Positions 34,075 to 44,026 are shown, counted from the first letter of the stretch. The stretch: 64,000 nucleotides of DNA from Clostridium sp. OM02-18AC (GCF_003481825.1 NZ_QULW01000011.1:1-64000), one strand, 5' to 3'. Notes: generated from the sequence alone by a model not told the origin. Program-made: numbers and translations.

Positions 34075-36459
34075 TTATTTTTCTACCGGTACATGCCACT
34101 CCCAGTTGCGGATCTCTTCGAGGTCCTGGCCGTACTCGGCAATGTACTGCTTGTGCTCTACCAGTTTGTCGTTCATCTTCTGAATCAGGAAAGAACCACG
34201 ATTGCCAAGCTGCGGCAGATGCATCACGGCATCTTTCACCAGGCTGAAGCGGTCAAGCTGGTTCTGGACACGCATGTCGAACGGTGTCGTGATGGTACCT
34301 TCCTCCTGGTAACCATGAACAGACATATTGTGGTTGTTGCGCTCGTAGGTCAGCTCATGAATCAGGGTCGGATAACCGTGGAATGCGAAGATAACCGGCT
34401 TATCCGGAGTAAAGATTGCATCGTACTCTGCATCGCTTAAGCCGTGCGGATGTTTATGGTCGGACTCCATCTTGAACAGGTCAACCACATTTACAACGCG
34501 GATCTTCAGCTCAGGAAGCTCATCTCTCAGAATGGTAACGGCAGCCATGGTCTCCAGGGTCGGAGTATCGCCGCAGCATGCCATAACAACATCCGGCTCC
34601 TCGCCGCAGTCATTGCTTGCCCACTCCCAGATACCGATACCCTGGGTGCAGTGCTTTACAGCCTGCTCCATGGATAGCCACTGGCAGCTCGGATGCTTGG
34701 ATGCAACGATCGCATTCACATAGTTCTTACTCTTGATGCAGTGATCGAAGCAGGACAGCAGGCAGTTGGTATCCGGCGGGAGATACATGCGGACAACGTC
34801 TGCTTTCTTGTTAGCGATATGGTCTAAAAATCCCGGATCCTGATGGGTAAATCCGTTGTGGTCCTGCTGCCATACGTTGGAAGTCAGGATGAAGTTTAAG
34901 GATGCGATCGGGCGTCTCCAGGACAGCTGGTTGCAGACTTTCAGCCACTTTGCGTGCTGCGCAGCCATGGAATCCACGATACGGATAAATGCTTCATAGC
35001 TTGCGAAGAAGCCATGACGACCAGTCAGCAGGTAACCTTCCAGCCAGCCCTCGCACATATGCTCACTCAGCATACCATCCATGATACGGCCATTTCTCGC
35101 CAGCTTATCATCGGTCGGAAGCAGTTCGCCGTTCCAGTCGCGGTTCTGCTCCTCAAATACTTTGTAAAGACGGTTGGACATGCTCTCATCCGGTCCAAAG
35201 ATACGGAAGTTCTTGCTGTCCTCATTGAGCTTAAAGATATCACGGATATAGCCGCCAAGTTCAATCATATCCTGAGCCTTGGTCTTGCCCGGCTCAACTG
35301 GAATGCCATACTCGCGAAAATCCGGGAGACGCAAATCTTTCAGCAGCAGTCCGCCATTTGCATGCGGGTTTGCGCCAAGACGGGCATTGCCCTTCGGAGC
35401 CAGCTCAGCCAGTTCCGGGATCAGGCGTCCGTTTTCATCAAACAGCTCTTCTGCGTGGTAGCTCTTTAACCACTCCTCTAACAGCTGTAAATGCTCCGGC
35501 TTCTCCATGCTGATCGGCACCTGATGGGCACGGAAGGAGCCCTCGATCTGCTGTCCGTCTACTACCTTCGGACCAGTCCAGCCCTTCGGAGTGCGCAGGA
35601 TGATCATCGGCCACTTCGGACGCTCCGGGTCCTGCTCCTCTCTTGCATGCTTCTGAATAGCCTTGATCTCCTCGATCACAGCGTCCATGGTCTCTGCCAT
35701 CTTCTTGTGCATGGTCATCGGGTCATCGCCCTCAACAAAGTACGGCTTCCAGCCGCAGCCCTCGAAGAAGGACTTAATCTCGTCATGCGGGATACGGGAG
35801 AAAATGGTCGGGTTGCTGATCTTGTAACCATTTAAGTGCAGGATTGGAAGAACTGCACCATCGGTGACCGGGTTTAAGAATTTATTGGACTGCCAGGAAG
35901 TCGCAAGCGGTCCGGTCTCTGCCTCGCCATCACCTACAACTACCGTTGCGATCAGGTCCGGGTTATCGAACACGGCGCCAAATGCATGCGCAATGGAGTA
36001 CCCCAGCTCGCCGCCCTCGTTGATGGAACCAGGTGTTTCCGGAGCGCAGTGGCTCGGAACACCACACGGGAAGGAGAACTGCTTGAACATCTTCTTCATG
36101 CCTTCCTCATCCTGGCTGATATTCGGATATACCTCGCTGTAGCTTCCATCCAGATAGGTGTTGGCGATCAGGAAGTTTCCGCCATGTCCCGGACCGGAAA
36201 GAAGGATCATATCCAGATCATAGCGCTTGATGGCACGGTTGCAGTGCACATACACAAAGTTCTGGCCAGGAACGGTTCCCCAGTGTCCTACGATTTTCTT
36301 TTTGATCTGATCCATGCTCAGCGGTTTCTTTAAAAGCGGATTATCTAACAGATATAACTGACCGGCAGACAGATAGTTTGCCGCACGCCAGTAGGCGTTC
36401 ATCTTTTCCAGCATTTCCTCACACAGAGGCTGCTTTTCCAGACAGGTGTTGTTCTCCAT
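34075..36459 (-). CDS. xfp: Xylulose-5-phosphate/fructose-6-phosphate phosphoketolase
   Basis: A 794-residue thiamine-diphosphate enzyme that splits xylulose 5-P or fructose 6-P to acetyl phosphate plus a shorter sugar phosphate. Recognisable segments are GHWGTVPGQNFVYVH, LSGPGHGG, EGGELGYSIAHAFGA, the thiamine motif VVGDGEAETGPLATSW and the C-terminal FAFHGYPTLIHELTY. Length fits the family. The start at 36459 (MENNTCLEK) has AGAGGT upstream; the 17 in-frame codons before it are not conserved. A LysR gene is divergent from it and could regulate it. Confidence 0.95.
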   Translation of the reverse strand: MENNTCLEKQPLCEEMLEKMNAYWRAANYLSAGQLYLLDNPLLKKPLSMDQIKKKIVGHWGTVPGQNFVYVHCNRAIKRYDLDMILLSGPGHGGNFLIANTYLDGSYSEVYPNISQDEEGMKKMFKQFSFPCGVPSHCAPETPGSINEGGELGYSIAHAFGAVFDNPDLIATVVVGDGEAETGPLATSWQSNKFLNPVTDGAVLPILHLNGYKISNPTIFSRIPHDEIKSFFEGCGWKPYFVEGDDPMTMHKKMAETMDAVIEEIKAIQKHAREEQDPERPKWPMIILRTPKGWTGPKVVDGQQIEGSFRAHQVPISMEKPEHLQLLEEWLKSYHAEELFDENGRLIPELAELAPKGNARLGANPHANGGLLLKDLRLPDFREYGIPVEPGKTKAQDMIELGGYIRDIFKLNEDSKNFRIFGPDESMSNRLYKVFEEQNRDWNGELLPTDDKLARNGRIMDGMLSEHMCEGWLEGYLLTGRHGFFASYEAFIRIVDSMAAQHAKWLKVCNQLSWRRPIASLNFILTSNVWQQDHNGFTHQDPGFLDHIANKKADVVRMYLPPDTNCLLSCFDHCIKSKNYVNAIVASKHPSCQWLSMEQAVKHCTQGIGIWEWASNDCGEEPDVVMACCGDTPTLETMAAVTILRDELPELKIRVVNVVDLFKMESDHKHPHGLSDAEYDAIFTPDKPVIFAFHGYPTLIHELTYERNNHNMSVHGYQEEGTITTPFDMRVQNQLDRFSLVKDAVMHLPQLGNRGSFLIQKMNDKLVEHKQYIAEYGQDLEEIRNWEWHVPVEK

Positions 36460-36657
36460 GATCTTACCTCTTTCTTTGCTTACGTCGTTTTGCTGCTGTC
36501 TGCGCAACATGGGAAACGTTGCGTTTCTTGCTCAAAAATTTTGGTTTGTTATTTTTCTAACGTTTACGCATTGTATTTTCGCACATACAATCCAATCTGT
36601 AAAATGCAATTTCTGCATTATATTCATATCAATTTGATATGGATATGCCGCAAACCG

Positions 36658-36686
36658 TGGATTTTCCTTGATTTCTGTACTATAAT
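36658..36686 (+). promoter_or_regulatory. Promoter of the LysR gene
   Basis: TGGATT (36658-36663) and TATAAT (36681-36686) are 17 bp apart, 50 bp before the start. The 276-bp divergent region otherwise holds an inverted repeat GCGCAAC...GTTGCGT (about 36502-36526) upstream of the phosphoketolase gene and AT-rich sequence. Confidence 0.5.
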
Positions 36687-36735
36687 GGAGACAACCTTTT
36701 GAGAAAAACAGACTGATAAACTTGGAGAATATACC

Positions 36736-37635
36736 ATGACATCTAATTTCGAATACTATAAAATCTTTTACTATGTCGCAAAATACGGCAACTTAACCCG
36801 CGCCGCCGCTGCTTTAAACACCAGCCAGCCTGCCGTAACCCGCGTCATCCACAAGCTGGAAGCAGACCTTGGCTGCCGTCTCTTTATCCGCAGCAAATCC
36901 GGAATGGAACTGACCGCCGAGGGAAGCCGCTTCTTTGAATACGTCTCCGCCGGATGCCTGCAGTTTTTCCGCGCAGAAAGCCACTTAAGTGATCTTCTGC
37001 AGCTGGAGAATGGAAGCATCTCCATCAGCGCCACGGAAACCGCCCTGCACTCCTGGCTTTTTGAAGCCATGGAAAATTTCCATGAGGAATATCCCGGTGT
37101 CCACTTCCAGATCTTAAATCACAGCACCCAGGATTCCATCCAGGCTGTGCGGGACGGCAAGGTGGATTTTGCCGTGGTTTCTTCTCTCCCGCTCCATATT
37201 TCTGAACCTCTGCGCATGAAAAAGCTGCACACCTACCGCGACATTCTCATCAGTGGAAAACGCTTCTCGGAACTGAAAGGTCATCCGGTCTCCCTGCGCG
37301 AGCTGGCCTCTTACCCCTGGATCAGCCTGACCTCAGAATCTATCAGCCGTACTTTTTTAAACACTTACTTTGCGCAGTACGGACTCTCCTTCTCGCCCGA
37401 CATGGAGCTGGCCACCACCGACCTGATCCTGCCCGCCGTGCGCCACAACTTAGGGATCGGGTTCATCCCGGAAGCCTTCGCCCACAGCGAACTCGCCGCC
37501 GGAAACATCTTCCAGATCCAGGTGCAGGAGCAGTTTCCGGAACGAAACATCCTGCTAATCTCCGACTCCGAATATCCGCAGAGCGTGGCATCCAAGGCTT
37601 TCCAGAAATTCGCGAAAGAAATAAGCCCCGTGTGA
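36736..37635 (+). CDS. LysR-family transcriptional regulator
   Basis: A 299-residue regulator. The N-terminal winged helix is typical: YYVAKYGNLTRAAAALNTSQPAVTRVIHKLE (read in parts; recognition helix TSQPAVTRVI), followed by LFIRSKSGMELTAEG. The rest is a periplasmic-binding-like effector domain. It is divergent from xfp. Its last codons overlap a long convergent hairpin. Confidence 0.92.
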   Translation: MTSNFEYYKIFYYVAKYGNLTRAAAALNTSQPAVTRVIHKLEADLGCRLFIRSKSGMELTAEGSRFFEYVSAGCLQFFRAESHLSDLLQLENGSISISATETALHSWLFEAMENFHEEYPGVHFQILNHSTQDSIQAVRDGKVDFAVVSSLPLHISEPLRMKKLHTYRDILISGKRFSELKGHPVSLRELASYPWISLTSESISRTFLNTYFAQYGLSFSPDMELATTDLILPAVRHNLGIGFIPEAFAHSELAAGNIFQIQVQEQFPERNILLISDSEYPQSVASKAFQKFAKEISPV

Positions 37636-37663
37636 ACTGCCATTCGGCAGTTCACACGGGGCT
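37624..37663. terminator. Long perfect hairpin between LysR gene and clpB
   Basis: AGCCCCGTGTGAACTGCC and its exact complement form an 18-bp stem with an ATTC loop. The left arm contains the last codons and stop of the LysR gene. It lies between two converging genes and likely terminates both, although the T-runs are short. Confidence 0.7.
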
Positions 37664-37682
37664 GTTAAGCCTGATAATATTG

Positions 37683-40274
37683 TTATTCTACATATGCGAT
37701 CAGCTTCTCGCCCTTCTCATCAGTATCGATCACGATGGTCTGACCTTCGCTGATGTTGCCTTCCAGAATGATCCTTGCTGCCAGCGTCTCTACATTCTTC
37801 TGCAGATAACGTCTCAGCGGACGTGCGCCGTATGCCGGGTCGTAACCATGGTCGGTTACAAAGCTCTTGGCATTATCGGTCAGTTCTACCTTCAGTTCGC
37901 GGTCTTCCAGACGGCGGTTGACATCGGCTACCATCAGATCCACGATGTGGCTGATGTTATCCTTTGTTAACGGCTTGAAGAGGATCGTCTCATCCAGACG
38001 GTTCAAGAACTCCGGACGGAAGTGGGCACGCAGATCCTGCATGACCATAGCCTCAGCCTCCGGCTTGATATTGCCGTTTTCATCGATGCCATCCAGCAGA
38101 TACTGGGAACCGATGTTGGAGGTCATGATCAGAATGGTGTTCTTGAAGTCCACGGTCTTGCCAGTGGAATCGGTGATACGACCATCGTCCAATACCTGAA
38201 GCAGGACATTGAATACATCCGGATGTGCCTTCTCCACCTCATCGAAGAGGACTACGGAGTACGGTTTTCTGCGGACTGCCTCAGTCAGCTGGCCACCCTC
38301 ATCGTAACCAACGTATCCCGGAGGTGCTCCGATCAGGCGGGCTACAGAATGTTTCTCCATGTACTCACTCATATCGATACGGACCATATTGTTCTCATCG
38401 TCGAACAGTGCCTCAGCCAGGGCTTTCGCAAGCTCGGTCTTGCCGACACCGGTCGGTCCAAGGAACAGGAAGGAACCAATCGGTTTGGTCGGATCCTTGA
38501 TCCCGGCTTTGGAACGAAGGATGGCTTCGGTTACCTTTTCCACGCCTTCATCCTGGCCTACGACCCGTTTGTGCAGCACGGTATCCAGATGCAGGATCTT
38601 GCTGCGCTCGCTCTCGTTTAATTTATTTACCGGAATGCCGGTCCAGCGGGAGATGATCCGCGCAATCTCATCCTCGGTGACACTCTCATGCACCAGACTC
38701 AGATCCTGATTCTTGACCTTCTCCTCCTCGGCTTCCAGTTCTTTCTGCAGCTGCGGCAGCTTGCCGTACTGCAATTCTGCTGCTTTATTTAAATCATACT
38801 GCTGCTGGGCAGTCGCGATATCGCGGTTTACCTGCTCGATCTCCTCACGCAATGCAGACAGATGGGAAACGGAATTCTTCTCATTTTCCCACTGAGCCTT
38901 CTTGCTGGCGAATTCGTCGTGCAGCTCTGCCAGATTCTTCTGCAGATCAGCCAGACGCTCCTGGCTCAAATGATCTGTCTCTTTCTTTAATGCAGTCTCC
39001 TCAATCTCCATCTGCATGATCTTTCTGGAAAGTTCATCCAGTTCAGTCGGCATGGAGTCAAGCTCGGTCTTGATCAGGGCACAGGCCTCATCGACCAGGT
39101 CGATCGCCTTATCCGGCAGGAAGCGGTCGGTGATGTAACGGTCAGAAAGCACAGCTGCTGCCACCAGGGCAGAGTCCGTGATCTTGACACCGTGGAACAC
39201 TTCGTAACGCTCCTTGATACCACGCAGAATGGAAATGGTATCTTCTACGGTCGGCTGGTCTACCAGCACCGGCTGGAAACGACGTTCCAGGGCCGCATCT
39301 TTCTCAATGTATTTCCGATATTCATCCAGTGTGGTCGCACCGATACAGTGCAGCTCGCCTCTGGCCAGCATCGGCTTTAAGAGGTTGCCCGCATCCATGG
39401 AACCTTCGGTTTTTCCGGCTCCCACAATGGTATGCAGCTCATCGATGAACAGAATGATCTGTCCTTCGCTCTTTTTGACTTCTTCCAGGACCGCTTTTAA
39501 ACGCTCCTCGAACTCACCACGGTACTTCGCACCTGCGACCAGTGCGCCCATATCCAGCGCGAACAACTTGCGGTTCTTTAAGCCTTCCGGCACATCGCCG
39601 CGGACAATACGCTGGGCCAGTCCCTCGACAACCGCCGTCTTACCAACACCAGGTTCACCGATCAGGACCGGGTTGTTCTTGGTCTTTCGGGAAAGGATCT
39701 GGATCACGTTACGGATCTCGCTGTCACGGCCGATGACCGGGTCCAGCTTCTGGTCCTTCGCACGCTCTACCAGGTCGTAGCCATATTTTTCGAGGGTGTC
39801 ATAAGTTGCTTCCGGATTGTCGCTGACAACTCTCTGGTTGCCGCGCACCGTAGACAGTGCCTGCAAAAAGGTGTCGCGGGTAATGCCATACTGACGGAAC
39901 AGCTCCTTCATGGTGCGGTCCGCATACTTTAACATGGACAGGAAAATATGCTCTACAGAGACATACTCATCGCCCATGGCTTTGGATTCGTCCTCCGCAT
40001 TGATGAGGACTTTATTTAAATCATTGCTGATGTAAACCTGGCTGGAACCGCTTACCTTCGGCAGTCCTGCCAGCTTCTGCTGTGCTTCATTGGTAATCAG
40101 CTCTTTGCTGATGCCCATCTTGGTTAACAATTTTAAAATAAGGCTGTCATCCAGTGTGAGCAGGCTGTAGAACAGATGCTCCTGTTCGATCTGCTGGTTG
40201 CCATATTCGTAAGCAAGCTTTTCACAGTTCTGGACGGCTTCCATTGATTTCTGGGTAAATTTGTTTATATTCAT
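37683..40274 (-). CDS. clpB: ClpB disaggregase chaperone
   Basis: An 863-residue Hsp100 protein that, with DnaK, resolves protein aggregates. Order: N-terminal Clp domain; AAA1 with GEPGVGKT and ILFIDELHTIVGAG; middle coiled-coil domain (about 400-525); AAA2 with GPTGVGKT, VLFDEVEKAHPD and sensor NIGSQYL; C-terminal domain with PAYGARPLRR. The start ATG is followed by the usual MNINKFTQKSMEAVQN. A CIRCE operator overlaps its promoter. Confidence 0.96.
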   Translation of the reverse strand: MNINKFTQKSMEAVQNCEKLAYEYGNQQIEQEHLFYSLLTLDDSLILKLLTKMGISKELITNEAQQKLAGLPKVSGSSQVYISNDLNKVLINAEDESKAMGDEYVSVEHIFLSMLKYADRTMKELFRQYGITRDTFLQALSTVRGNQRVVSDNPEATYDTLEKYGYDLVERAKDQKLDPVIGRDSEIRNVIQILSRKTKNNPVLIGEPGVGKTAVVEGLAQRIVRGDVPEGLKNRKLFALDMGALVAGAKYRGEFEERLKAVLEEVKKSEGQIILFIDELHTIVGAGKTEGSMDAGNLLKPMLARGELHCIGATTLDEYRKYIEKDAALERRFQPVLVDQPTVEDTISILRGIKERYEVFHGVKITDSALVAAAVLSDRYITDRFLPDKAIDLVDEACALIKTELDSMPTELDELSRKIMQMEIEETALKKETDHLSQERLADLQKNLAELHDEFASKKAQWENEKNSVSHLSALREEIEQVNRDIATAQQQYDLNKAAELQYGKLPQLQKELEAEEEKVKNQDLSLVHESVTEDEIARIISRWTGIPVNKLNESERSKILHLDTVLHKRVVGQDEGVEKVTEAILRSKAGIKDPTKPIGSFLFLGPTGVGKTELAKALAEALFDDENNMVRIDMSEYMEKHSVARLIGAPPGYVGYDEGGQLTEAVRRKPYSVVLFDEVEKAHPDVFNVLLQVLDDGRITDSTGKTVDFKNTILIMTSNIGSQYLLDGIDENGNIKPEAEAMVMQDLRAHFRPEFLNRLDETILFKPLTKDNISHIVDLMVADVNRRLEDRELKVELTDNAKSFVTDHGYDPAYGARPLRRYLQKNVETLAARIILEGNISEGQTIVIDTDEKGEKLIAYVE

Positions 40275-40351
40275 AAATCACACCTCCATTCCTTTTAGTG
40301 CAACGTCATCTTTTATCTCATCTGTTATACTACTTCTATAACATTGACTGT

Positions 40352-40380
40352 ACTATAGCACATGTTGTTAGCACTGTCAA
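40352..40380 (-). promoter_or_regulatory. Promoter of clpB
   Basis: On the minus strand TTGACA (40375-40380) and TATAGT (40352-40357) are 17 bp apart, about 80 bp before clpB. The -35 lies inside the CIRCE element. Confidence 0.8.
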
Positions 40381-40394
40381 TAGGTGAGTGCTAA
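40368..40394. promoter_or_regulatory. CIRCE operator (HrcA binding site)
   Basis: TTAGCACTG-N9-GAGTGCTAA matches the CIRCE element TTAGCACTC-N9-GAGTGCTAA with one mismatch in the left arm. Its overlap with the -35 predicts heat-shock control of clpB by HrcA. Confidence 0.9.
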
Positions 40395-40499
40395 TTTTTT
40401 GTGAAGAATTTGTGTTTCTCACAATGCCATCTTCTGCAACTGCAAAAAGAGCTGGTTTTTCATCTGGAGGAATCCAAAAAAGTGCTTTCCAGTTAATTT

Positions 40500-41021
40500 T
40501 TACCGGGATGACTTAGCAGGAATTTTCTTTATCATCCAGTTTCCTGCGTACCCGCAAATGCATCCCACAAGAACGCCTGCGAGCACATCCGTCGGATAAT
40601 GCACATACAGATACAATCTGGAAAATGCGATCAGTACAGCCAGCACCAGTGCACCTTTCCAGATTTTTTTCTCCCCGGCAAAAAAGAGTGCCGACACGGC
40701 AGCGAAGGCTGCCGCCGTATGACCGGACGGAAAAGAATAATCTGCCGGTTTTGAGACAAGAAGCTGAATCGACGGATTTGCTGTAAATGGGCGTGCCCTG
40801 CCTACCAACGGCTTCAAAATACCATTGCATAAAACCATATCCAGTACCAGAGCCGCAAGCACCACCATACCGTACTTTCTTGTTTTGGGGATCAACAATA
40901 AAATACAGGTAAGGACAATCCAGATGATTCCCGCATTTCCTATGCCTGTGATCAGACACATCAGCGAATCCCCAAGCGGTGTCCGAAAAGTCTGGATCCA
41001 GTCTAATATTCTTAATTCCAT
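40500..41021 (-). CDS. PAP2-family membrane phosphatase
   Basis: A 173-residue protein with about five hydrophobic segments and the three PAP2 motifs: KPLVGRARP, PSGHTAA and SRLYLYVHYPTDVLAG. Members dephosphorylate lipid phosphates such as undecaprenyl pyrophosphate or phosphatidic acid; the substrate here is unknown. No operon partner. Confidence 0.9.
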   Translation of the reverse strand: MELRILDWIQTFRTPLGDSLMCLITGIGNAGIIWIVLTCILLLIPKTRKYGMVVLAALVLDMVLCNGILKPLVGRARPFTANPSIQLLVSKPADYSFPSGHTAAAFAAVSALFFAGEKKIWKGALVLAVLIAFSRLYLYVHYPTDVLAGVLVGCICGYAGNWMIKKIPAKSSR

Positions 41022-41264
41022 AATATTGATTCACCCTTCCTTTGATTTCCGGCAGCAGCCCCAAACCTGTCCTGCCCGGAAAATCATTTTATCATTTCTA
41101 TAGGATATCGAATCGTACCTATCATATCGTATCTCGATTTTACCAACCTATTTTTAACAAAACAACGGTATTTTCTAAACAAATTCGAAACTCTGAAAAT
41201 TTCATCGCAATACATGGACTCCCTTGTCCACATGCTCTGGCTGTCTTCTATTTCCTTGCATCTA

Positions 41265-41298
41265 ATTGTTAACTAATTTTCAATTATAGGTTGACAAT
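41265..41298. promoter_or_regulatory. BirA operator before bioB
   Basis: ATTGTTAAC, 16 bases, then GTTGACAAT: an inverted repeat with one mismatch, matching the BirA box pattern known in Firmicutes (TTGTTAAC-N14-16-GTTAACAA). It predicts biotin-dependent repression of bioB-bioY. The rest of 41022-41264 holds no gene or clear structure. Confidence 0.85.
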
Positions 41299-41319
41299 CA
41301 TATCTCCCCGTGCTATTTT
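41291..41319 (+). promoter_or_regulatory. Promoter of bioB-bioY
   Basis: TTGACA (41291-41296), contained in the right arm of the BirA operator, and TATTTT (41314-41319) are 17 bp apart, 50 bp before the start codon. Confidence 0.65.
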
Positions 41320-41368
41320 ATTTCTCAAAGCCAATTTTTATTTACCATATCAAAGGAGATCCGATCTT

Positions 41369-42340
41369 ATGAGCACAACGCCTGATATTTCCACCGATCC
41401 ACAGCTTTCCCGCGAGGAAGCGCTTGCCATCTTAAACACTCCGGATGGAGAACTTCCGGAACTCATCGCCCGTGCAGAGGTCCTGCGCAGAAAGTATAAA
41501 GGAAACCATGTAAGCATCCATATCCTGACCAATGCCCGCAGCGGAAACTGTTCCCAGGACTGCGCTTACTGTGCCCAGTCCTGCCGCTCCAAAGCTGAGA
41601 TTGATAAATACAAATGGGTAGACGATGAGAAATTATATAAAGACAATGACTTTGTCAACGAGAACCATCTGTCCCGCCACTGTATCGGCTTAAGCGGAAT
41701 GAAATTCACCGACGCGGAAATCGAAGATCTGGCGAAACGGATCCGTAAAATGAAAGAAACCGGTACGCATCTGTGCTGTTCCATTGGTTTTCTGACCGAG
41801 CATCAGGCAAAAATTTTAAAAGAAGCCGGACTCGACCGCATCAACCACAATTTAAACAGCAGCCGTTCCTATTATCCCAACATCTGCTCCACCCATACCT
41901 TTGAGCAGCGCGTGGCCAACATCAAAATGCTTCAGGAACTGGGATTTGAGATCTGCAGCGGCGGAATCATCGGCATGGGCGAGTCCAAAGAAGATGTTGT
42001 CGACATGCTTCTGGAACTCCGCGAGATCCAGCCGGAAGCACTCCCGATCAATTTCCTGCTTCCGATCCCGGGTACGCCGTTAGAGCACGCCGATATTTCT
42101 GGGCTCACAACGGAATACTGTCTGAAGGTGCTCTGCCTTGCCAGACTTCTGGTCCCGAAATCTGATATCCGCTGTGCTGCCGGACGGGAAGTTTATTTTA
42201 AGGGAAAAGAAAAAGACCTGCTCCGCGTGGTGGATTCCATTTTTGCCTCCGGTTACCTGACCGCGGGCGGGCAGGGAATCCAGGATACCATCCGGGCCAT
42301 TGAGGAAGCCGGTTTCACTTACGAAATCGAATCCGCTTAA
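41369..42340 (+). CDS. bioB: Biotin synthase
   Basis: A 323-residue radical-SAM enzyme that inserts sulfur into dethiobiotin. The SAM cluster motif CSQDCAYC, the second-cluster cysteines (HCIGLSG, HLCCSIG) and the HNLNSSRSYYPNIC segment are typical. The start at 41369 follows AAAGGAG; an upstream in-frame ATG would begin inside the promoter. bioY follows after 22 bases. Other biotin-synthesis genes (bioA, D, F) are not nearby, so the cell may import dethiobiotin or biotin. Confidence 0.95.
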   Translation: MSTTPDISTDPQLSREEALAILNTPDGELPELIARAEVLRRKYKGNHVSIHILTNARSGNCSQDCAYCAQSCRSKAEIDKYKWVDDEKLYKDNDFVNENHLSRHCIGLSGMKFTDAEIEDLAKRIRKMKETGTHLCCSIGFLTEHQAKILKEAGLDRINHNLNSSRSYYPNICSTHTFEQRVANIKMLQELGFEICSGGIIGMGESKEDVVDMLLELREIQPEALPINFLLPIPGTPLEHADISGLTTEYCLKVLCLARLLVPKSDIRCAAGREVYFKGKEKDLLRVVDSIFASGYLTAGGQGIQDTIRAIEEAGFTYEIESA

Positions 42341-42362
42341 CAAAAAACGAAAGGAGTTCACT

Positions 42363-42923
42363 ATGACAAACCAGACTACCGCCGGATCTTTCCGGAGAAG
42401 CAACACTTATGCCATGACTATGATAGCGCTTATGACCGCTGTCACCTGTATTCTCGCACCGCTGTCCATCCCGATCGGGCCGGTGCCGATCTCTCTTACT
42501 AATTTCGCCATCTATCTGTCTCTTTACCTGTTGGACTGGAAAAAAGGGACAATCAGTTATTTCATTTATTTACTGCTCGGCTTTGCCGGACTTCCTGTCT
42601 TTTCCGGTTTTACCGGTGGCGTTGCCAAGCTCGCCGGACCAACCGGCGGTTACATAGTAGGCTTTATCCCGATGGCAATCATTGCCGGATTTGTGATTGA
42701 CCACTGCAAAAAGCGCTGGGTTCAGCTGGTCGGCATGATCGTCGGCACCCTGGTCTGCTATGCACTCGGAACCGTATGGTTCTGCTTCCAGGCCAACTAC
42801 ACGGTATCGGCTGCCCTTGCAGTCTGCGTTATCCCATTTATCCCGGCTGACCTCATCAAGATGGTGCTTGCCATGAGTATCGGTCCGGAAATCCGCAAAA
42901 GACTGGGTTCTGTGGTTCAATAA
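42363..42923 (+). CDS. bioY: Biotin transporter S component
   Basis: A 186-residue membrane protein with about six hydrophobic segments and the BioY signatures GPVPISLTNFAIYL and GFAGLPVFSGFTGG...GPTGGYIVGF. It binds biotin and works alone or with the ECF energising module. It is cotranscribed with bioB under the BirA site. Confidence 0.93.
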   Translation: MTNQTTAGSFRRSNTYAMTMIALMTAVTCILAPLSIPIGPVPISLTNFAIYLSLYLLDWKKGTISYFIYLLLGFAGLPVFSGFTGGVAKLAGPTGGYIVGFIPMAIIAGFVIDHCKKRWVQLVGMIVGTLVCYALGTVWFCFQANYTVSAALAVCVIPFIPADLIKMVLAMSIGPEIRKRLGSVVQ

Positions 42924-42944
42924 TAGCAACAACTGTAGTATAAT
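42916..42944 (+). promoter_or_regulatory. Possible promoter of the esterase gene
   Basis: TTCAAT (42916-42921) and TATAAT (42939-42944) are 17 bp apart, overlapping the bioY stop. A small hairpin GTCTC-CAT-GAGAC follows. Confidence 0.4.
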
Positions 42945-43016
42945 GGATGTCATGAGTGTCTCCATGAGACAACGAATCGTAAAAACACAAAACCTTAAAC
43001 AAGCGAGGAAAAAAAC

Positions 43017-43964
43017 ATGACATCCATCCGAGGTCTCCTGATCAGTCATATGATCTGGAAAAATATGAATCATAATGCGCCACATAAAAAGCATTCTGCC
43101 GCAAGACACCGCTGGCAGGATGCTATTTTCAATAAAGACCGCTTGCCAGAAGCCTACACCTGGTCTGCAGAGACCACACCAGGCGGCACTGCCTTTCAAC
43201 GTGTCATCCGTACAGACACCGGACGTACCGGACGTGTACTCCTATATTTTCATGGAGGTGCCTACCGGGACGGCCTGGTGCCATCCTACCGCAATTTTTC
43301 CACCGGCTTTTTTCAAGCAGCCAATGGCTGCGAGACCATTTACCTGGATTACCGGTGCGCTCCGGACTACCAATACCCCACACAATTAAATGAAGCCCTG
43401 GATCTTTGGGATAATCTTACCAAACGGCAGGGTTATGCGCCGGACCAGATCATACTGGGCGGTGACTCCGCAGGCGCCAATCTGGCCCTGGCTCTGCTCT
43501 TAAAGCTGCGGGATCTAAACAAAACCATGCCGAGAGCCGCATTCTGCATCTCCGCCTGGACCGACATGACCTGCAACACCCAGAGCTTCCGTGACAATTA
43601 CGGAAGGGATGTCATGTTCGGCAACAAGGGAAAAACTCTGACCGAAGAGCGCCTGCAGGCACTCATGCAGGGAAAGATTTTTTCATTTCTGGGAAATGCA
43701 GACCGGACAGATCCGTATGTTTCACCGATCTTCGGGGATTATCACGGCTTTCCACCCATGTTTTTCTCTGTTGGCACCCATGAAATGCTGTATGACGAGA
43801 CTTTACAGGTCGTAGAGAAGCTGAAAGCATGTCAGGTTCCGGTCACCTGTGAGATCCAGCCGGGAATGTTCCATATTTATGTCGTATTTGCCCGCCTGGT
43901 TCCGGAGGGAAAGATTTCTTACCACCGGCTTCTGGATTTTATCCGGGAAAGCTTCGCCCGTTAA
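43017..43964 (+). CDS. Alpha/beta hydrolase, acetyl-esterase (HSL) type
   Basis: A 315-residue hydrolase with the oxyanion motif FHGGAYRDG and the nucleophile elbow GGDSAGANLAL; the late His is likely in GMFHIYVVF and the acid in the segment before it. Members hydrolyse short-chain acyl esters. There is no signal peptide, so it acts in the cytoplasm. Substrate unknown. Confidence 0.85.
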   Translation: MTSIRGLLISHMIWKNMNHNAPHKKHSAARHRWQDAIFNKDRLPEAYTWSAETTPGGTAFQRVIRTDTGRTGRVLLYFHGGAYRDGLVPSYRNFSTGFFQAANGCETIYLDYRCAPDYQYPTQLNEALDLWDNLTKRQGYAPDQIILGGDSAGANLALALLLKLRDLNKTMPRAAFCISAWTDMTCNTQSFRDNYGRDVMFGNKGKTLTEERLQALMQGKIFSFLGNADRTDPYVSPIFGDYHGFPPMFFSVGTHEMLYDETLQVVEKLKACQVPVTCEIQPGMFHIYVVFARLVPEGKISYHRLLDFIRESFAR

Positions 43965-44026
43965 CAGCGTTTTAAATATTATGGAAACAATAGCCGCATT
44001 ATAGCATATTTTTCGGAGGAGTTCTT

